Part shown: positions 50,555 to 59,815 of the stretch, one piece after another
Position numbering within the stretch: position 1 is the stretch's first letter
How the letters are laid out: the number at the start of each line of letters is the position of its first letter
Assembly (NCBI RefSeq): GCF_042643265.1
Contig: NZ_JBHRRZ010000039.1
Span: forward strand, 62,001-126,000
DNA: 64,000 nt
Reading direction: 5' to 3'
Source: Virgibacillus_O sediminis
Lineage (GTDB): Bacteria > Bacillota > Bacilli > Bacillales > Amphibacillaceae
Position numbers and translations under genes: made by a program
The notes under the pieces: model-generated
Database searches by the model: none
The model's input: the letters and a program-made list of their open reading frames with translations, nothing else
Told to the model about the DNA's origin: nothing

Positions 50555-51442
50555 ATGAACAAAAAACTGATCAAAATTACAGCTCCAGCCTTTGCTGTAG
50601 GGATTGCACTTTCCGCTCAGGCAGATGTCAGTGCAGCAAGCCCTAATGCATCCATTAATGGCAAGGTCAACAGTCAGGTAAACGGCCAAATGAAGGGTAA
50701 CGGCAATGGTGTAGGTGCAGCAAGCCTGCAACGCCTGAATCCTATCGATAACCGTATTTCCACTGTTACTACAGAGCTTGAATTAATAAATGCTCAACTT
50801 GAAAACACAGGGTCCCTTACAGAGGAAGAGTATGAATTTTATCAAAATGAACTGACTTCCCTATTCAACCAAGTAAATGCTTCTGTTAACCAGTTGAATG
50901 CTGTTACCAAAAAAGTGGATGACAGTGCAGAAGAGGTAGTAGAAACCGAAAATGAAATCAACGATACCGTTGACAGCATCATCTCCACACAAGTGGTATT
51001 GAATAATATTGAAATCGAACCAGCAGTTCCAGAAGCCGAGGTACCGGTTGATGAGCCTGAAAGTGACGAACCAGAGGCAGATGAACCTGCTGAAGACGCT
51101 CCTGAAACAGAAGAGCCTGCTACTGAGGAGCCAACTGAAGAAACTCCTGTAGCTGAAGAGCCTGCTGCTGAGGAGCCGGTTGAAGAAACTCCTGTAGCTG
51201 AAGAGCCTGCTGCTGAGGAACCAGTTGAAGAAACTCCTGTAGCTGAAGAACCTGCTGCTGAGGAGCCAACTGAAGAAACTCCTGTAGCTGAAGAGCCTAC
51301 TGCTGAGGAACCAGTTGAAGAAACTCCTGTAGCTGAAGAGCCTGCTGCTGAGGAACCAGTTGAAGAAACTCCTGTAGCTGAAGAGCCTGCTGACACACCA
51401 GCTGAAGATGAAGTCACTGCCGAAGAAGGCACCACTGTATAA
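50555..51442 (+). CDS. Secreted protein with Glu/Pro-rich 15-residue tandem repeats
   Basis: A 295-residue exported protein. Signal peptide about 1-28 (cleavage near VSAAS), an Asn/Gly-rich stretch, a helical region (about 60-145; TVTTELELINAQLENTG, LFNQVNASVNQLNAVTKKVDD) suggesting a coiled coil, then an acidic Pro/Glu tail with 5.5 copies of EETPVAEEPAAEEPV. There is no LPxTG or other anchor at the C-terminus, so it is probably released or wall-associated by charge. AGGGAGGAAG precedes the ATG. No family recognised. Confidence 0.82.
   Translation: MNKKLIKITAPAFAVGIALSAQADVSAASPNASINGKVNSQVNGQMKGNGNGVGAASLQRLNPIDNRISTVTTELELINAQLENTGSLTEEEYEFYQNELTSLFNQVNASVNQLNAVTKKVDDSAEEVVETENEINDTVDSIISTQVVLNNIEIEPAVPEAEVPVDEPESDEPEADEPAEDAPETEEPATEEPTEETPVAEEPAAEEPVEETPVAEEPAAEEPVEETPVAEEPAAEEPTEETPVAEEPTAEEPVEETPVAEEPAAEEPVEETPVAEEPADTPAEDEVTAEEGTTV
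51137..51397 (+). repeat. 45-bp tandem repeat inside the Glu/Pro protein gene
   Basis: Five full units and one partial, starting at 51137, 51182, 51227, 51272, 51317 and 51362, nearly identical at the DNA level with mostly third-base changes. Such arrays often vary in copy number. Confidence 0.9.
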
Positions 51443-51454
51443 TCACTAAACGGC

Positions 51455-51492
51455 AATACCTCTTTCCCATTCCGGGAAAGAGGTATTTTTTA
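51455..51492 (+). terminator. Terminator of the Glu/Pro repeat gene
   Basis: Stem AATACCTCTTTCC/GGGAAAGAGGTATT with TTTTT following. Confidence 0.9.
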
Positions 51493-51573
51493 TAATAATC
51501 TACTGGTAAGGCCCATCCCTACCAGTCTTTTCGGCGGCTTGTATTCCGCCCTACCCACTGAATCTTCTACCGC

Positions 51574-51747
51574 TTATCGCTCACGTTCTTGTCTTGCTCT
51601 TTTATTTTTCTTATTGTCCAAATTCAGGAATTCGCTTTCCTCTGCAAATTCCGTATCACGCTTTTCTCTTTTCGGTGTGGTATCATACTTGATTACGTTT
51701 CTCTGTCTTCCCTTATCCTTATTCCGATTTTTATTCTGTTCGGACAT
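51574..51747 (-). CDS. 57-residue basic hydrophilic protein
   Basis: A tiny gene with an ideal AAGGAGG site. The product is Lys/Arg/Asn/Glu-rich and likely disordered (SEQNKNRNKDKGRQRN ... NKKNKRARQERER). It reminds me of the small YfhD/Ssp-type proteins of spore formers but I cannot place it. It is convergent with the Glu/Pro repeat gene. Confidence 0.65.
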   Translation of the reverse strand: MSEQNKNRNKDKGRQRNVIKYDTTPKREKRDTEFAEESEFLNLDNKKNKRARQERER

Positions 51748-51881
51748 GAAAAGGACCTCCTTAAAGAAATAACCTGATTTTCAATCCTTAGTATGTCCAA
51801 CTTCCGTTCTTATTTCCCCCTACCTCTTATACATTTTTATAGGAAAAACAGCTAAAACTATGGAAACAGAGGAGGGATTCC

Positions 51882-51986
51882 ATGCCAAATAAAGGCAAGA
51901 AGGAAAAGCACAAGAATAAAAATAAGGTAGAATTGAATGACATGAAGGATGACAAAAAATACCGGCAGAACAGACCGCCGAGATAA
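51882..51986 (+). CDS. 34-residue basic small protein
   Basis: Starts MPNKGKKEKHKNKNK and ends QNRPPR. GAGGAGGG is well spaced and a strong terminator begins 5 bp after the stop, so the gene is credible despite its size. Highly basic and disordered. Divergent from the 57-residue gene of similar composition. Function unknown. Confidence 0.6.
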   Translation: MPNKGKKEKHKNKNKVELNDMKDDKKYRQNRPPR

Positions 51987-51990
51987 TAGC

Positions 51991-52017
51991 AATGCCGCCC
52001 GACTACCGGGCGGCATT
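51991..52017. terminator. Bidirectional terminator
   Basis: Perfect stem AATGCCGCCCG/CGGGCGGCATT with a short loop between convergent genes. Confidence 0.88.
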
Positions 52018-52030
52018 ATTAGTTATATCC

Positions 52031-52675
52031 TCATTCAAGGTATTCAATTGGTTCAATAGCATCCATATGGCTGGCTACCATGGCTATCAGTGTCCCTGCC
52101 TCTTCTTTTCCGAATGAAAGAACCGTTTCATCTTTAATCATATCATCATCTTCCGTAAATATGCGGTTTGTCCGTCGTATGACACCTTCACCGGTATCCT
52201 GAGTGATCCCAAACTGGTAGGTGACTTCTGCCTCATCTTCCTTATAGTAAGCCGTAACCTCCGGTGTCTCCCAAGATACATTCAGCTCTTCATAAAAAAC
52301 CTCATCTTCACCTGCATATAGAGCATCCTCATCCTCGTCGAATACTTCCACTTCGTCAAAATCTTCCTCCATAAACTCATGGAAGCTCTCGTGTACTGCA
52401 TCCACAATATCCTCTATATCCTCCAGTACTACCTTGCTGACCTGCCCAAACTCCGGGTCGACGGAGTGAATGTAGAATTCTTCATTATGCGGGTCAAAAA
52501 ACAATGTACAGAAATAATCCCTGTCCTCTTCCCCGCTTTCCGTGAAGAAATCAATTCTCGGATGCTTTGCTCCACGCTCTATAAGCATGCTGCCGTTTTC
52601 ATCATATTTTTCGCAAATGGAATTCAGGCTGTCCTGAAGTTCGCCGGTCACTCTGTCAAACCATTCTAAGTTCAT
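52031..52675 (-). CDS. Acidic hypothetical protein
   Basis: A 214-residue very acidic cytosolic protein (FHEFMEEDFDEVEVFDEDEDALYAG is split by few other residues). Two beta-rich halves are suggested: DYFCTLFFDPHNEEFYIHSV and AEVTYQFGITQDTGEGVIRRT. AAAGGTGGG precedes the ATG. I recognise no family; high acidity would fit a salt-tolerant host. Confidence 0.72.
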   Translation of the reverse strand: MNLEWFDRVTGELQDSLNSICEKYDENGSMLIERGAKHPRIDFFTESGEEDRDYFCTLFFDPHNEEFYIHSVDPEFGQVSKVVLEDIEDIVDAVHESFHEFMEEDFDEVEVFDEDEDALYAGEDEVFYEELNVSWETPEVTAYYKEDEAEVTYQFGITQDTGEGVIRRTNRIFTEDDDMIKDETVLSFGKEEAGTLIAMVASHMDAIEPIEYLE

Positions 52676-52837
52676 TCATATTCCCACCTTTCCAATTGTT
52701 CACCTTTTAGTATGACCAATGGCTTAGAAATCTCCGCTAGCAAATTTATGTAATTCAGCTATAGCGGTATGAAGATGGTAAGATTGAACAGATTACATAT
52801 CAGTATTGGATAGTATATGAATAAGGAGGAAAGCATT

Positions 52838-53068
52838 ATGGAACAACATCTTTCACGTGAAGAGGCACTAAAGAAGCTGAATGAAATATTGGATGAAAAC
52901 GTACAGGAGAATTTTACAGAGCAGGAGAGAAAAGCAGGAGAATTTGGGCACTCAAGCTTCCTGGTAAGCAATAGAAAAGGATCAACTGCGGAGGTTGGTA
53001 TCGATTGGGATAAAGAAGCCGATGAATTGACCTATTCCGTTCAGGAAGGAGAAGGGTCTGAGGTTTAA
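52838..53068 (+). CDS. Small acidic hypothetical protein
   Basis: A 76-residue acidic protein with a helical first half (REEALKKLNEILDENVQENF) and a beta-rich second half (SSFLVSNRKGSTAEVGIDW). AAGGAGG fits ATG 52838, not the in-frame ATG at 52817. Ended by a strong terminator. No family recognised. Confidence 0.7.
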   Translation: MEQHLSREEALKKLNEILDENVQENFTEQERKAGEFGHSSFLVSNRKGSTAEVGIDWDKEADELTYSVQEGEGSEV

Positions 53069-53123
53069 AAGCCCTTCATGGCTCGTTTGCTAAAATTATG
53101 TAGTAAAGAAACCTTTTAGTGAT

Positions 53124-53166
53124 ATGCTCCCATCAAACAGTACCTGCTTGATGGGAGCATTTTTTC
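53124..53166 (+). terminator. Intrinsic terminator
   Basis: Stem ATGCTCCCATCA/TGATGGGAGCAT with TTTTTT. Confidence 0.9.
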
Positions 53167-53216
53167 CAAATAAACGTATTAGAGCAAATCCACTCGAAAA
53201 AGTCTGACAAACTAAA

Positions 53217-53240
53217 AGACCCCTTATATATAAGGAGTCT
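53217..53240 (-). terminator. Terminator of tRNA-Val
   Basis: GACCCCTTA/TAAGGAGTC stem; on the minus strand it follows the tRNA and runs into TTTTAG. Confidence 0.78.
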
Positions 53241-53247
53241 AAGGTTA

Positions 53248-53320
53248 TGATTCCGATTGGGCTCGAACCAACGACCTCTACCCTGTCAAGGTAGCGCTCT
53301 CCCAGCTGAGCTACGGAATC
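53248..53320 (-). tRNA. tRNA-Val (anticodon GAC)
   Basis: 73 nt without encoded CCA. Acceptor GATTCCG/CGGAATC with discriminator A, D-arm GCTC/GAGC, anticodon stem CTACC/GGTAG with loop TTGACAG (anticodon GAC), variable AGGTC, and T-arm GTTGG-TTCGAAC-CCAAT. All stems pair. It is a single-tRNA unit, and its 3' CCA must be added enzymatically. Confidence 0.96.
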
Positions 53321-53600
53321 GTGTGTATATTATCTTTCGACAAGAATTATAATAATATGTATCTGTCATTTTGTCAACAAGAAAAGTGACAAATACAAGC
53401 AAATGACGAAGGCGTTCCTCGTTCACCCACTCGCCCAATCGGCCCTTTATGAGCCTGTTCCTTTATTACTCCCCCTCTCACCCTTCGCTCACTTTATTGC
53501 ATCACCTAAATTAATTCGTTACCCGAAGCAATCAATGGTAATATATACATTTCTGTCTTATAATAATTAAATAATTCTTTCTATTATATGGGGGTTGCTT
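53321..53600. other. Intergenic stretch, promoters only
   Basis: Upstream of tRNA-Val (minus) and the ABC exporter (plus). A -10 TATAAT lies near 53562. Nothing else seen. Confidence 0.4.
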
Positions 53601-55328
53601 GTGAAGACATTTTCCTTTCTGAAACCATATCGGCTCCCCATCGCAATGGCATATCTGTTCATGCTGATGGAGCTTGGCGTAGAACTTGCGCTGCCTTTTT
53701 TACTTGGACTGATGATCAATGATGGGGTGATGAACCAGGACCTGAACAATATTGTGATGTGGGGCAGCATAATGATCGGCCTTGCCTTTGTCGCTTTTGT
53801 TGCGGGGATTTTCAATTCGTTCTATTCCTCACATGTGAGCTTTGCCTTCGGGTATGACATCCGGCAGAGGCTGTTTGAGAGGATTCAGGTGTTTTCTTTC
53901 AAGAACCTGGACCAATACCCTACATCTGCATTGGTGACACGTTTCACCAATGATGTAAGGCAGATTCAAAATACGATTTTTATGGCTTTGCGGATTATGA
54001 TGAAGGCTCCGCTGGTCGTAGCCGGTGGTGTAGCAATGGCCTTCATCGTAAATGCCAGGCTTGCGATAGTTTTTTTGGTCACGGTTCCACTCCTGATCCT
54101 ATTCTTGCTTTTTGTGCTCAGGCTGGCAGGCGGCATGTTCTCCAATGTCCAGAAAAATGTGGATCGGGTAAACCGCGTCATGCAGGAGAATTTGGCCGGC
54201 ATGCGGCTGATCAAGGCATTCATGCGTCGGGACCACGAGGAAGAACGGTTCATTGAAGCAAACAACGACCTAGCTGTCTCCACCCGCCGAACCTTTCGCT
54301 TTGTTGAATCCTCGATGCCGGTGCTGCTGTTTGTAATGAATATGAGCCTCATCTTTATTATCTGGTTCGGTAATATCCAGTCAATAGCCGGAACCACCTC
54401 CGTCGGTGAAGTGGTAACGATCATCAATTATGCACTCCGCGTGGCGATGTCCATTTCGATGTTCTCCTTCATTATCATGGCAATATCCCGAACAAAAGCG
54501 TCTTCGGAGAGAATGGATGAAGTATTGACAGTAGGGATTGATTTGCTTGATCCGAAAGATGCCGATCCGAAACAAACAGTGAATAGGGGCAAGGTGGAAT
54601 TCCGGAATGTTTCCTTTGAATATCCGGACACAGAAAAGCCTGCACTGGAAAATATTTCCTTTATCGCTGAGGCGGGAGAAAAAATAGCCATTATCGGGGC
54701 TACTGGCTCCGGCAAGACATCGATGTTCCAGCTGGTCCCGAGACTCTATGACACTACCGCCGGGGAAATTTTAATTGATGATAAACCGATTACTTCCTAT
54801 AAATTGGAAAGGCTACGTGCTGGGATTGGCTATGTACCGCAGACCCCCCTGCTTTTCACTGGGACAATAACCGATAATATCACCTGGGGGAAAAAAGACG
54901 CTAGTATGGAAGAAGCCATTCGTGCAGCCAGTGACGCACAGATCCACAGTACCATTGCCGATCTCCCGGATGGCTATGAAACAAGAGTTGGCCAGAAAGG
55001 GGTCAACCTTTCCGGCGGGCAGAAGCAGCGGATTTCCATCGCCCGGGCGCTGATCCGCCATCCAAAGATTTTAATGCTGGACGATAGTACGAGTGCACTT
55101 GATCTATCAACAGAAGCTCGTCTGTTGAAAGCAGTACAGGGTTATGAATGTACAACGCTGATCATCACCCAGAAGGTATCGACTGCTTTGGACGCCGACC
55201 GGATTCTTTTAATAGATAACGGCAGGATCCTGGCAGCCGGAACCCATGAAGAACTAATGGCAACCTCAAATTTATACCGAAAAATCGTGGAATCCCAGTT
55301 TGGAAAGGAGTATGCAAATGCCGAGTGA
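53601..55328 (+). CDS. yfiB: Heterodimeric ABC exporter subunit with degenerate ATP site (YfiB-like)
   Basis: A 575-residue half-exporter: six-helix membrane domain (about 1-310) plus nucleotide-binding domain. Walker A GATGSGKT is near residue 364 and the signature LSGGQ is intact. Walker B reads MLDDSTSALD with Asp where the catalytic Glu belongs, and the H-loop reads IITQKVS with Gln for His. These losses mark the degenerate half of heterodimeric exporters such as BmrC/YfiB. GTG 53601 sits 6 nt after TGGGGG. It overlaps the next gene by 11 nt. Likely a multidrug or lipid exporter. Confidence 0.92.
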   Translation: MKTFSFLKPYRLPIAMAYLFMLMELGVELALPFLLGLMINDGVMNQDLNNIVMWGSIMIGLAFVAFVAGIFNSFYSSHVSFAFGYDIRQRLFERIQVFSFKNLDQYPTSALVTRFTNDVRQIQNTIFMALRIMMKAPLVVAGGVAMAFIVNARLAIVFLVTVPLLILFLLFVLRLAGGMFSNVQKNVDRVNRVMQENLAGMRLIKAFMRRDHEEERFIEANNDLAVSTRRTFRFVESSMPVLLFVMNMSLIFIIWFGNIQSIAGTTSVGEVVTIINYALRVAMSISMFSFIIMAISRTKASSERMDEVLTVGIDLLDPKDADPKQTVNRGKVEFRNVSFEYPDTEKPALENISFIAEAGEKIAIIGATGSGKTSMFQLVPRLYDTTAGEILIDDKPITSYKLERLRAGIGYVPQTPLLFTGTITDNITWGKKDASMEEAIRAASDAQIHSTIADLPDGYETRVGQKGVNLSGGQKQRISIARALIRHPKILMLDDSTSALDLSTEARLLKAVQGYECTTLIITQKVSTALDADRILLIDNGRILAAGTHEELMATSNLYRKIVESQFGKEYANAE

Positions 55329-57141
55329 ACAATTGAAGAAGCCCTTTCAATACGAGCGGATTCCCATTGATAAGATTGAAGTGGATAGGAAAAGCAGAGC
55401 AAGAAATATGTCAGGAACCCTGCGCCGTGTCTGGGACTACCTGGCCAAGGAAAAAGGCAGGCTATTCTTGGTTATTTTAGCGGTAGCCGCAAGCTCAGGG
55501 CTTGCTCTGCTTGGGCCTTTCCTCGTCGGGATGGCGATAGATGATTATATCGTCACACAGGAGGCCGCTGGTCTCGGCTTGCTGCTGATTGGTCTGATCT
55601 TCGTCTATCTGTTTCATTCTCTTTCCATTTTCCTGCAGAATTTCTGGATGGTCGGTATTGCACAGGAAACCGTTTATAGGCTGAGGGCTGATCTATTTCA
55701 TCAGTTTCATCGCCTGCCTATCTCCTATTTTGATAAACGGCAGCATGGAGAATTGATGAGCCGGCTGACCAATGATATTGATAATGTGAATAATACATTA
55801 AACCAGTCGGTCATCCAGATTTTCTCCAGTATTTTGACGCTTGTGGGCACTGTTGCTGTCATGCTTTATCTTAGCCCTATTTTGACGGTGGTAGCCATGT
55901 CGATCATCCCGATTATGTATGCGGCAATGCGCTGGATTACCCGGCGGACCGGTAAATTATATAAATTGCAGCAACGCTATCTTGGTGAAGTGAACGGCTA
56001 TGTGGAAGAAATAGTCTCCGGACAGCATGTAGTCAAAACCTATTCTCAAGAGGACAGGGTGATCGGTGAATTTGAGCAGCGTAATCAAGAGCTGAAGCAG
56101 ACTGGTTTCTGGGCGCAAAACATTGCCGGTTTCATCCCAAAAGTAATGAATATGCTGAACTTCCTCAGCTTCGGCCTGATTGCTTTGGTGGGCGGAATCC
56201 TTGCCGTTAATACCAATCTGGTGACGGTTGGAATTATTGTTATCTTCACCGAATATGCCCGGCAATTTACCCGACCACTCAATGAACTTTCCAACCAGTT
56301 CAATCAGCTTCTGTCGGCGATAGCCGGCGCGGAACGCGTTTTCCAAGTAATCGATGAGACCCAGGAAGAGAACGACGAAAAGAATGTAAGGGATATTCAG
56401 AGGACAGATGGACACTTTGTGTTTGATCAGGTTTCTTTCGGCTATGAGAATACACCGATTTTGAAAAATATCAGTTTCGAGGCCAAGCCCGATGAGACAG
56501 TGGCTTTAGTTGGACATACCGGTGCCGGTAAAACGACCATCATCAATCTGATCTCGCGTTTCTATACGTATGATTCCGGGAAAATTACCTTGGACGGTAT
56601 CGACTTAAAGAATATCAGCCGAAAGAGCCTCCGTCAGCAGATGGCGTTCGTGCTGCAGGATGCTTTTCTCTTCCATGCAACCATCAGAGAAAATATTCGG
56701 TATGGCCGGCTGGAAGCAACCAATGCAGAGGTAGAGCAGGCAGCAAGAGATGCGAATGCCCATGATTTCATCTCGCAGCTCCCGGATGGCTATGACACTA
56801 TCCTGGACCAGACCGGCAGCGGCATCAGCCAAGGACAGAAACAACTGCTAACCATTGCCCGGGCGCTGCTTGCAGAACCGACAATCCTGGTGCTCGATGA
56901 GGCCACAAGCAATATTGACACCATCACGGAATTAAAGATCCAGGAGGCATTGCAACGGCTGATGAAAGGCCGCACCAGCTTTGTTGTTGCCCATCGGCTC
57001 AATACAATCCAAGAAGCAGATATGATTATCATGCTGGAAAACGGGGAGATCATCGAGAAAGGCAGCCATCAGGAACTCACCCGCAAAAAAGGCAAATATT
57101 ACGAATTGTATAAAGGCCAATTAATAGAAAAATCGAACTGA
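55318..57141 (+). CDS. yfiC: Heterodimeric ABC exporter subunit, catalytic (YfiC-like)
   Basis: A 607-residue half-exporter that pairs with the preceding protein. It has Walker A GHTGAGKT (about 399-406), Walker B VLDEATS with the catalytic Glu, and H-loop AHRLN, but its signature is altered to ISQGQ. The consensus site is thus built from this Walker A/B and the partner's LSGGQ. Translation starts at ATG 55318 behind AAAGGAG lying inside the 3' end of yfiB, so the subunits are coupled. Substrate unknown. Confidence 0.93.
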   Translation: MPSEQLKKPFQYERIPIDKIEVDRKSRARNMSGTLRRVWDYLAKEKGRLFLVILAVAASSGLALLGPFLVGMAIDDYIVTQEAAGLGLLLIGLIFVYLFHSLSIFLQNFWMVGIAQETVYRLRADLFHQFHRLPISYFDKRQHGELMSRLTNDIDNVNNTLNQSVIQIFSSILTLVGTVAVMLYLSPILTVVAMSIIPIMYAAMRWITRRTGKLYKLQQRYLGEVNGYVEEIVSGQHVVKTYSQEDRVIGEFEQRNQELKQTGFWAQNIAGFIPKVMNMLNFLSFGLIALVGGILAVNTNLVTVGIIVIFTEYARQFTRPLNELSNQFNQLLSAIAGAERVFQVIDETQEENDEKNVRDIQRTDGHFVFDQVSFGYENTPILKNISFEAKPDETVALVGHTGAGKTTIINLISRFYTYDSGKITLDGIDLKNISRKSLRQQMAFVLQDAFLFHATIRENIRYGRLEATNAEVEQAARDANAHDFISQLPDGYDTILDQTGSGISQGQKQLLTIARALLAEPTILVLDEATSNIDTITELKIQEALQRLMKGRTSFVVAHRLNTIQEADMIIMLENGEIIEKGSHQELTRKKGKYYELYKGQLIEKSN

Positions 57142-57183
57142 CATAGCTATAATTGGAAAGAGACTATGTACTGGGGTGTTATT

Positions 57184-57909
57184 ATGGGCAGGAAAGGTTC
57201 TTTTCATGAATGGACCATTGACAGTAAATATCTGAATGAAGAAATGACCGTAAAGATGTATAAGCCAGAATCATTTTCCGATTTGTATAAATACAACATT
57301 TGCATTATGCAGGATGGAGATGATTACTTTCAGATGGGCCGGGTTGCCACATTGAGTGACAGGATGCATGCGAACGGAGACATCAATAATACAGTGTTCG
57401 CAGGCATTCATTATAAGGATAAACATGACCGGCGCCGGAAATATCATCCTTCAGGTGAGCAGAATGCTGACTATATCAAATTTCTCGTACATGAAGTCGT
57501 TCCCCTGCTTGATGAAGAGCTCCCAACCTACCATATGGGAAAATCACGGGCGTTGATGGGTGATTCACTTGCCGGAACACTTGCATTAATGACGGCGTTG
57601 AAGTACCCCCATACATTCGGCAAAGTCATTATACAATCGCCGTATGTGGATACGGATGTGATGGAGGCGGTCGACCATGCCAAGGATATCCATTCCATTG
57701 ATATCTATCATACAATCGGAACGGCTGAAACCGAGGTGGAGATGACCAACGGAGAGACAGCCGACTTTCTCACGCCGAACCGCGAGCTGCAGGAAAAATT
57801 GGAGCAGACGGGTGCCGACTATGTATATCATGAACTGGAGCAAGGCAAACATACTTGGGGTGCTTGGCAGAAGGATATGAAGCGCCTGCTTCTGACCATG
57901 TTCAATTAA
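57184..57909 (+). CDS. yjcH: Esterase D/enterochelin-esterase-like hydrolase (YjcH-like)
   Basis: A 241-residue alpha/beta hydrolase. The nucleophile elbow GDSLAG (Ser near residue 127) and the terminal histidine in GKHTWGAWQ are visible; the acid is in HTIGTAETEVE. It matches B. subtilis YjcH and precedes yjcG and yjcF homologues, a set conserved in Bacillaceae. The start is ATG 57184 behind GGGGTG. The substrate is unknown. Confidence 0.87.
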   Translation: MGRKGSFHEWTIDSKYLNEEMTVKMYKPESFSDLYKYNICIMQDGDDYFQMGRVATLSDRMHANGDINNTVFAGIHYKDKHDRRRKYHPSGEQNADYIKFLVHEVVPLLDEELPTYHMGKSRALMGDSLAGTLALMTALKYPHTFGKVIIQSPYVDTDVMEAVDHAKDIHSIDIYHTIGTAETEVEMTNGETADFLTPNRELQEKLEQTGADYVYHELEQGKHTWGAWQKDMKRLLLTMFN

Positions 57910-58000
57910 ATTATTTTTTTGGCAGGATTTTTGTTATACTGAAAACGAGTATAGTTTCGTTCGATGGAATCATTACACATCAACTGGGAGGTTTTTAGGG

Positions 58001-58519
58001 ATGAAATACGGCATCATTATTTTTCCGACCAAAAAAGTTCAAGATGAAGCAAATGCTCTTCGCAAACGTTATGATCCGCATTATGCGCTGATACCACCGC
58101 ATATTACCCTGAAGGAGTCATTTGAGGCGGATGATGAGACAATCGATGAATTGATCACGGAAATGAAATACATTGCCAATGAAACGGAACCGTTTAAAAT
58201 CCAGATCAATAAGGTGAGTACCTTTGCACCTGTTACCAACACTATTTATTTCAAAGTGGAACCGATGCAGCAGCTCACTGATCTGTATGAAAAACTTCAT
58301 TCTGGGAAATTCCCCGACAACCAGCAGTACAGCTTTGTACCGCATATCACTATCGCCCAAAAGCTTAGCCATGATGAGTATTCCGATGTTTTCGGTAGTT
58401 TGAGAATGCGCGATATCAAACTGGAAGACGAAGTGGACCGCTTCCAGCTCGTTTATCAATTGGACAACGGCTCTTGGACCGTTTATGAGACTTTTGTATT
58501 TGGAAAGGAAAAGGTATAA
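58001..58519 (+). CDS. yjcG: 2H phosphoesterase superfamily protein YjcG
   Basis: A 172-residue member of the 2H phosphoesterase/2'-5' RNA ligase-like family. The two catalytic HxT motifs are PPHITL (about residue 33) and VPHITIA (about residue 111). B. subtilis YjcG has this fold; the physiological RNA or nucleotide substrate is not known. GGGAGG precedes the ATG. Between yjcH and yjcF in the same direction. Confidence 0.92.
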   Translation: MKYGIIIFPTKKVQDEANALRKRYDPHYALIPPHITLKESFEADDETIDELITEMKYIANETEPFKIQINKVSTFAPVTNTIYFKVEPMQQLTDLYEKLHSGKFPDNQQYSFVPHITIAQKLSHDEYSDVFGSLRMRDIKLEDEVDRFQLVYQLDNGSWTVYETFVFGKEKV

Positions 58520-58527
58520 GAACTGGT

Positions 58528-58953
58528 ATGAATATCAAGATAGTCGAAACTGAACAAGAAAAACAACAGGCATTCAAGGTAAGGACCACTGTTTTTATTG
58601 AAGAGCAGAAGGTGCCACCGGAAGAGGAAATAGACCAATACGATGAAACAGCAACCCATCTCATCGGCTATAACGAACAAGGCGAACCGGTTGCAGCGAG
58701 CAGGCTCCGGTTTGTAGACGAATTCGGCAAGCTTGAACGGATTTGTGTCCTTAAAGAAGAGCGGGGAAAATCCTATGGTGCTGAACTGATCAAAGCCATG
58801 GAGAGAATCATCGCAGAAAAAGGCGCCCGCAAATCAAAGCTGAACGCTCAAACGCACGCAGAAGGGTTTTACCAGCATCTTGGATACAGAACCATCTCCG
58901 GGGAGTTCCTGGACGCCGGCATTCCCCATGTGGCAATGATAAAGGATTTATAA
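58528..58953 (+). CDS. yjcF: GNAT family acetyltransferase YjcF
   Basis: A 141-residue GNAT protein of the ElaA/YjcF type. KVRTTVFIEEQKVPPEEEIDQYD, split after EEQ, is the group's hallmark. RICVLKEERGKSYGAELIKAM is the acetyl-CoA loop and FYQHLGYRTISGEFLDAGIPHVAM the C-terminal half. It starts 8 bp after yjcG and ends the yjcHGF unit. Acceptor unknown. Confidence 0.92.
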   Translation: MNIKIVETEQEKQQAFKVRTTVFIEEQKVPPEEEIDQYDETATHLIGYNEQGEPVAASRLRFVDEFGKLERICVLKEERGKSYGAELIKAMERIIAEKGARKSKLNAQTHAEGFYQHLGYRTISGEFLDAGIPHVAMIKDL

Positions 58954-59104
58954 ACTTTTTCATAAATAAAGCTGAATTAAAACGCCTATATCGGGCGTTT
59001 TTTTTATTTTGAACGTCCACTTCCAAATTAAGATTATTTCCATGCATGACAGTTCGACATCCGGTTAAGCTAACATATGACTGTTTGAAAAGGGGCTGAA
59101 CCGG

Positions 59105-59815
59105 ATGCAGGCTTATATGGCCATGTTCTATGAGACCTTATTTGGCTTTGGTGCACTCTTTGTGCTGACAAAGGTCCTAGGGAAGACGCAGATTTCCCAG
59201 CTGACACCGTTTGACTTTATTTCAGCGTTAATATTAGGTGAGCTTGTCGGAAATGCCCTGTTTGACAAAAATGCAGGTATTCCGGAAATAGGTTTCGTCA
59301 TCGCTTTATGGGGTGGTTTATTATACCTCACCGAAATCATTACAAATAGGTTTAAGCGCACTCGCCTGTTCCTCGAAGGAAGTCCGGATATTGTGATCTA
59401 TCGCGGCAAGCTGATGAACGATGTGATGAAGAAAAACAACCTGGACATCAATCAGCTGCAAAGCTTGCTTCGGGCAAAGGATGTCTTTTCCTTGAGAGAT
59501 GTAGAATTTGCCTTCATGGAAACAAATGGAAGTGTTTCGGTGTTGAAAAAATCAGACATGCAGACACCGACCCGCCAGGATATGAAGCTCTCCCCCCAGG
59601 AAGTTAATCTGGCTGTTACACTGGTAACGAATGGAGAGATCATCTATGATAATCTTAAAGAAAAAAACCTGACAGAAGAGTGGCTGATGGAAGAGCTGAG
59701 GGAGCAAGGCTACGACAAAGTGGAAGATGTATCACATGCAGAGTACGAGAAAGGAAAAGAACTTTTCATCCTCCCGTTTATTAACAGGAATCATGAAAAG
59801 TTCCACAAGAATTGA
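59105..59815 (+). CDS. DUF421 membrane protein (YetF-like)
   Basis: A 236-residue protein with three N-terminal membrane helices and a cytoplasmic DUF421 domain. Signature pieces are LTKVLGKTQISQLTPFDF, ALILGELVGNAL, and in the soluble part PDIVIYRGKLMNDVMKKNNL and FAFMETNGSVSVLKK. B. subtilis has several paralogues (YetF, YrbG, YkjA, YcaP-like), some found in spore membranes. AAAAGGGG precedes the ATG. Function unknown. Confidence 0.9.
   Translation: MQAYMAMFYETLFGFGALFVLTKVLGKTQISQLTPFDFISALILGELVGNALFDKNAGIPEIGFVIALWGGLLYLTEIITNRFKRTRLFLEGSPDIVIYRGKLMNDVMKKNNLDINQLQSLLRAKDVFSLRDVEFAFMETNGSVSVLKKSDMQTPTRQDMKLSPQEVNLAVTLVTNGEIIYDNLKEKNLTEEWLMEELREQGYDKVEDVSHAEYEKGKELFILPFINRNHEKFHKN

Noticed and set aside
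50842..51456. 204-codon minus-strand frame of Ser/Gly/Val repeats
   Set aside because: Antisense shadow of the Glu/Pro repeat gene, whose frame has a signal peptide and ribosome site.
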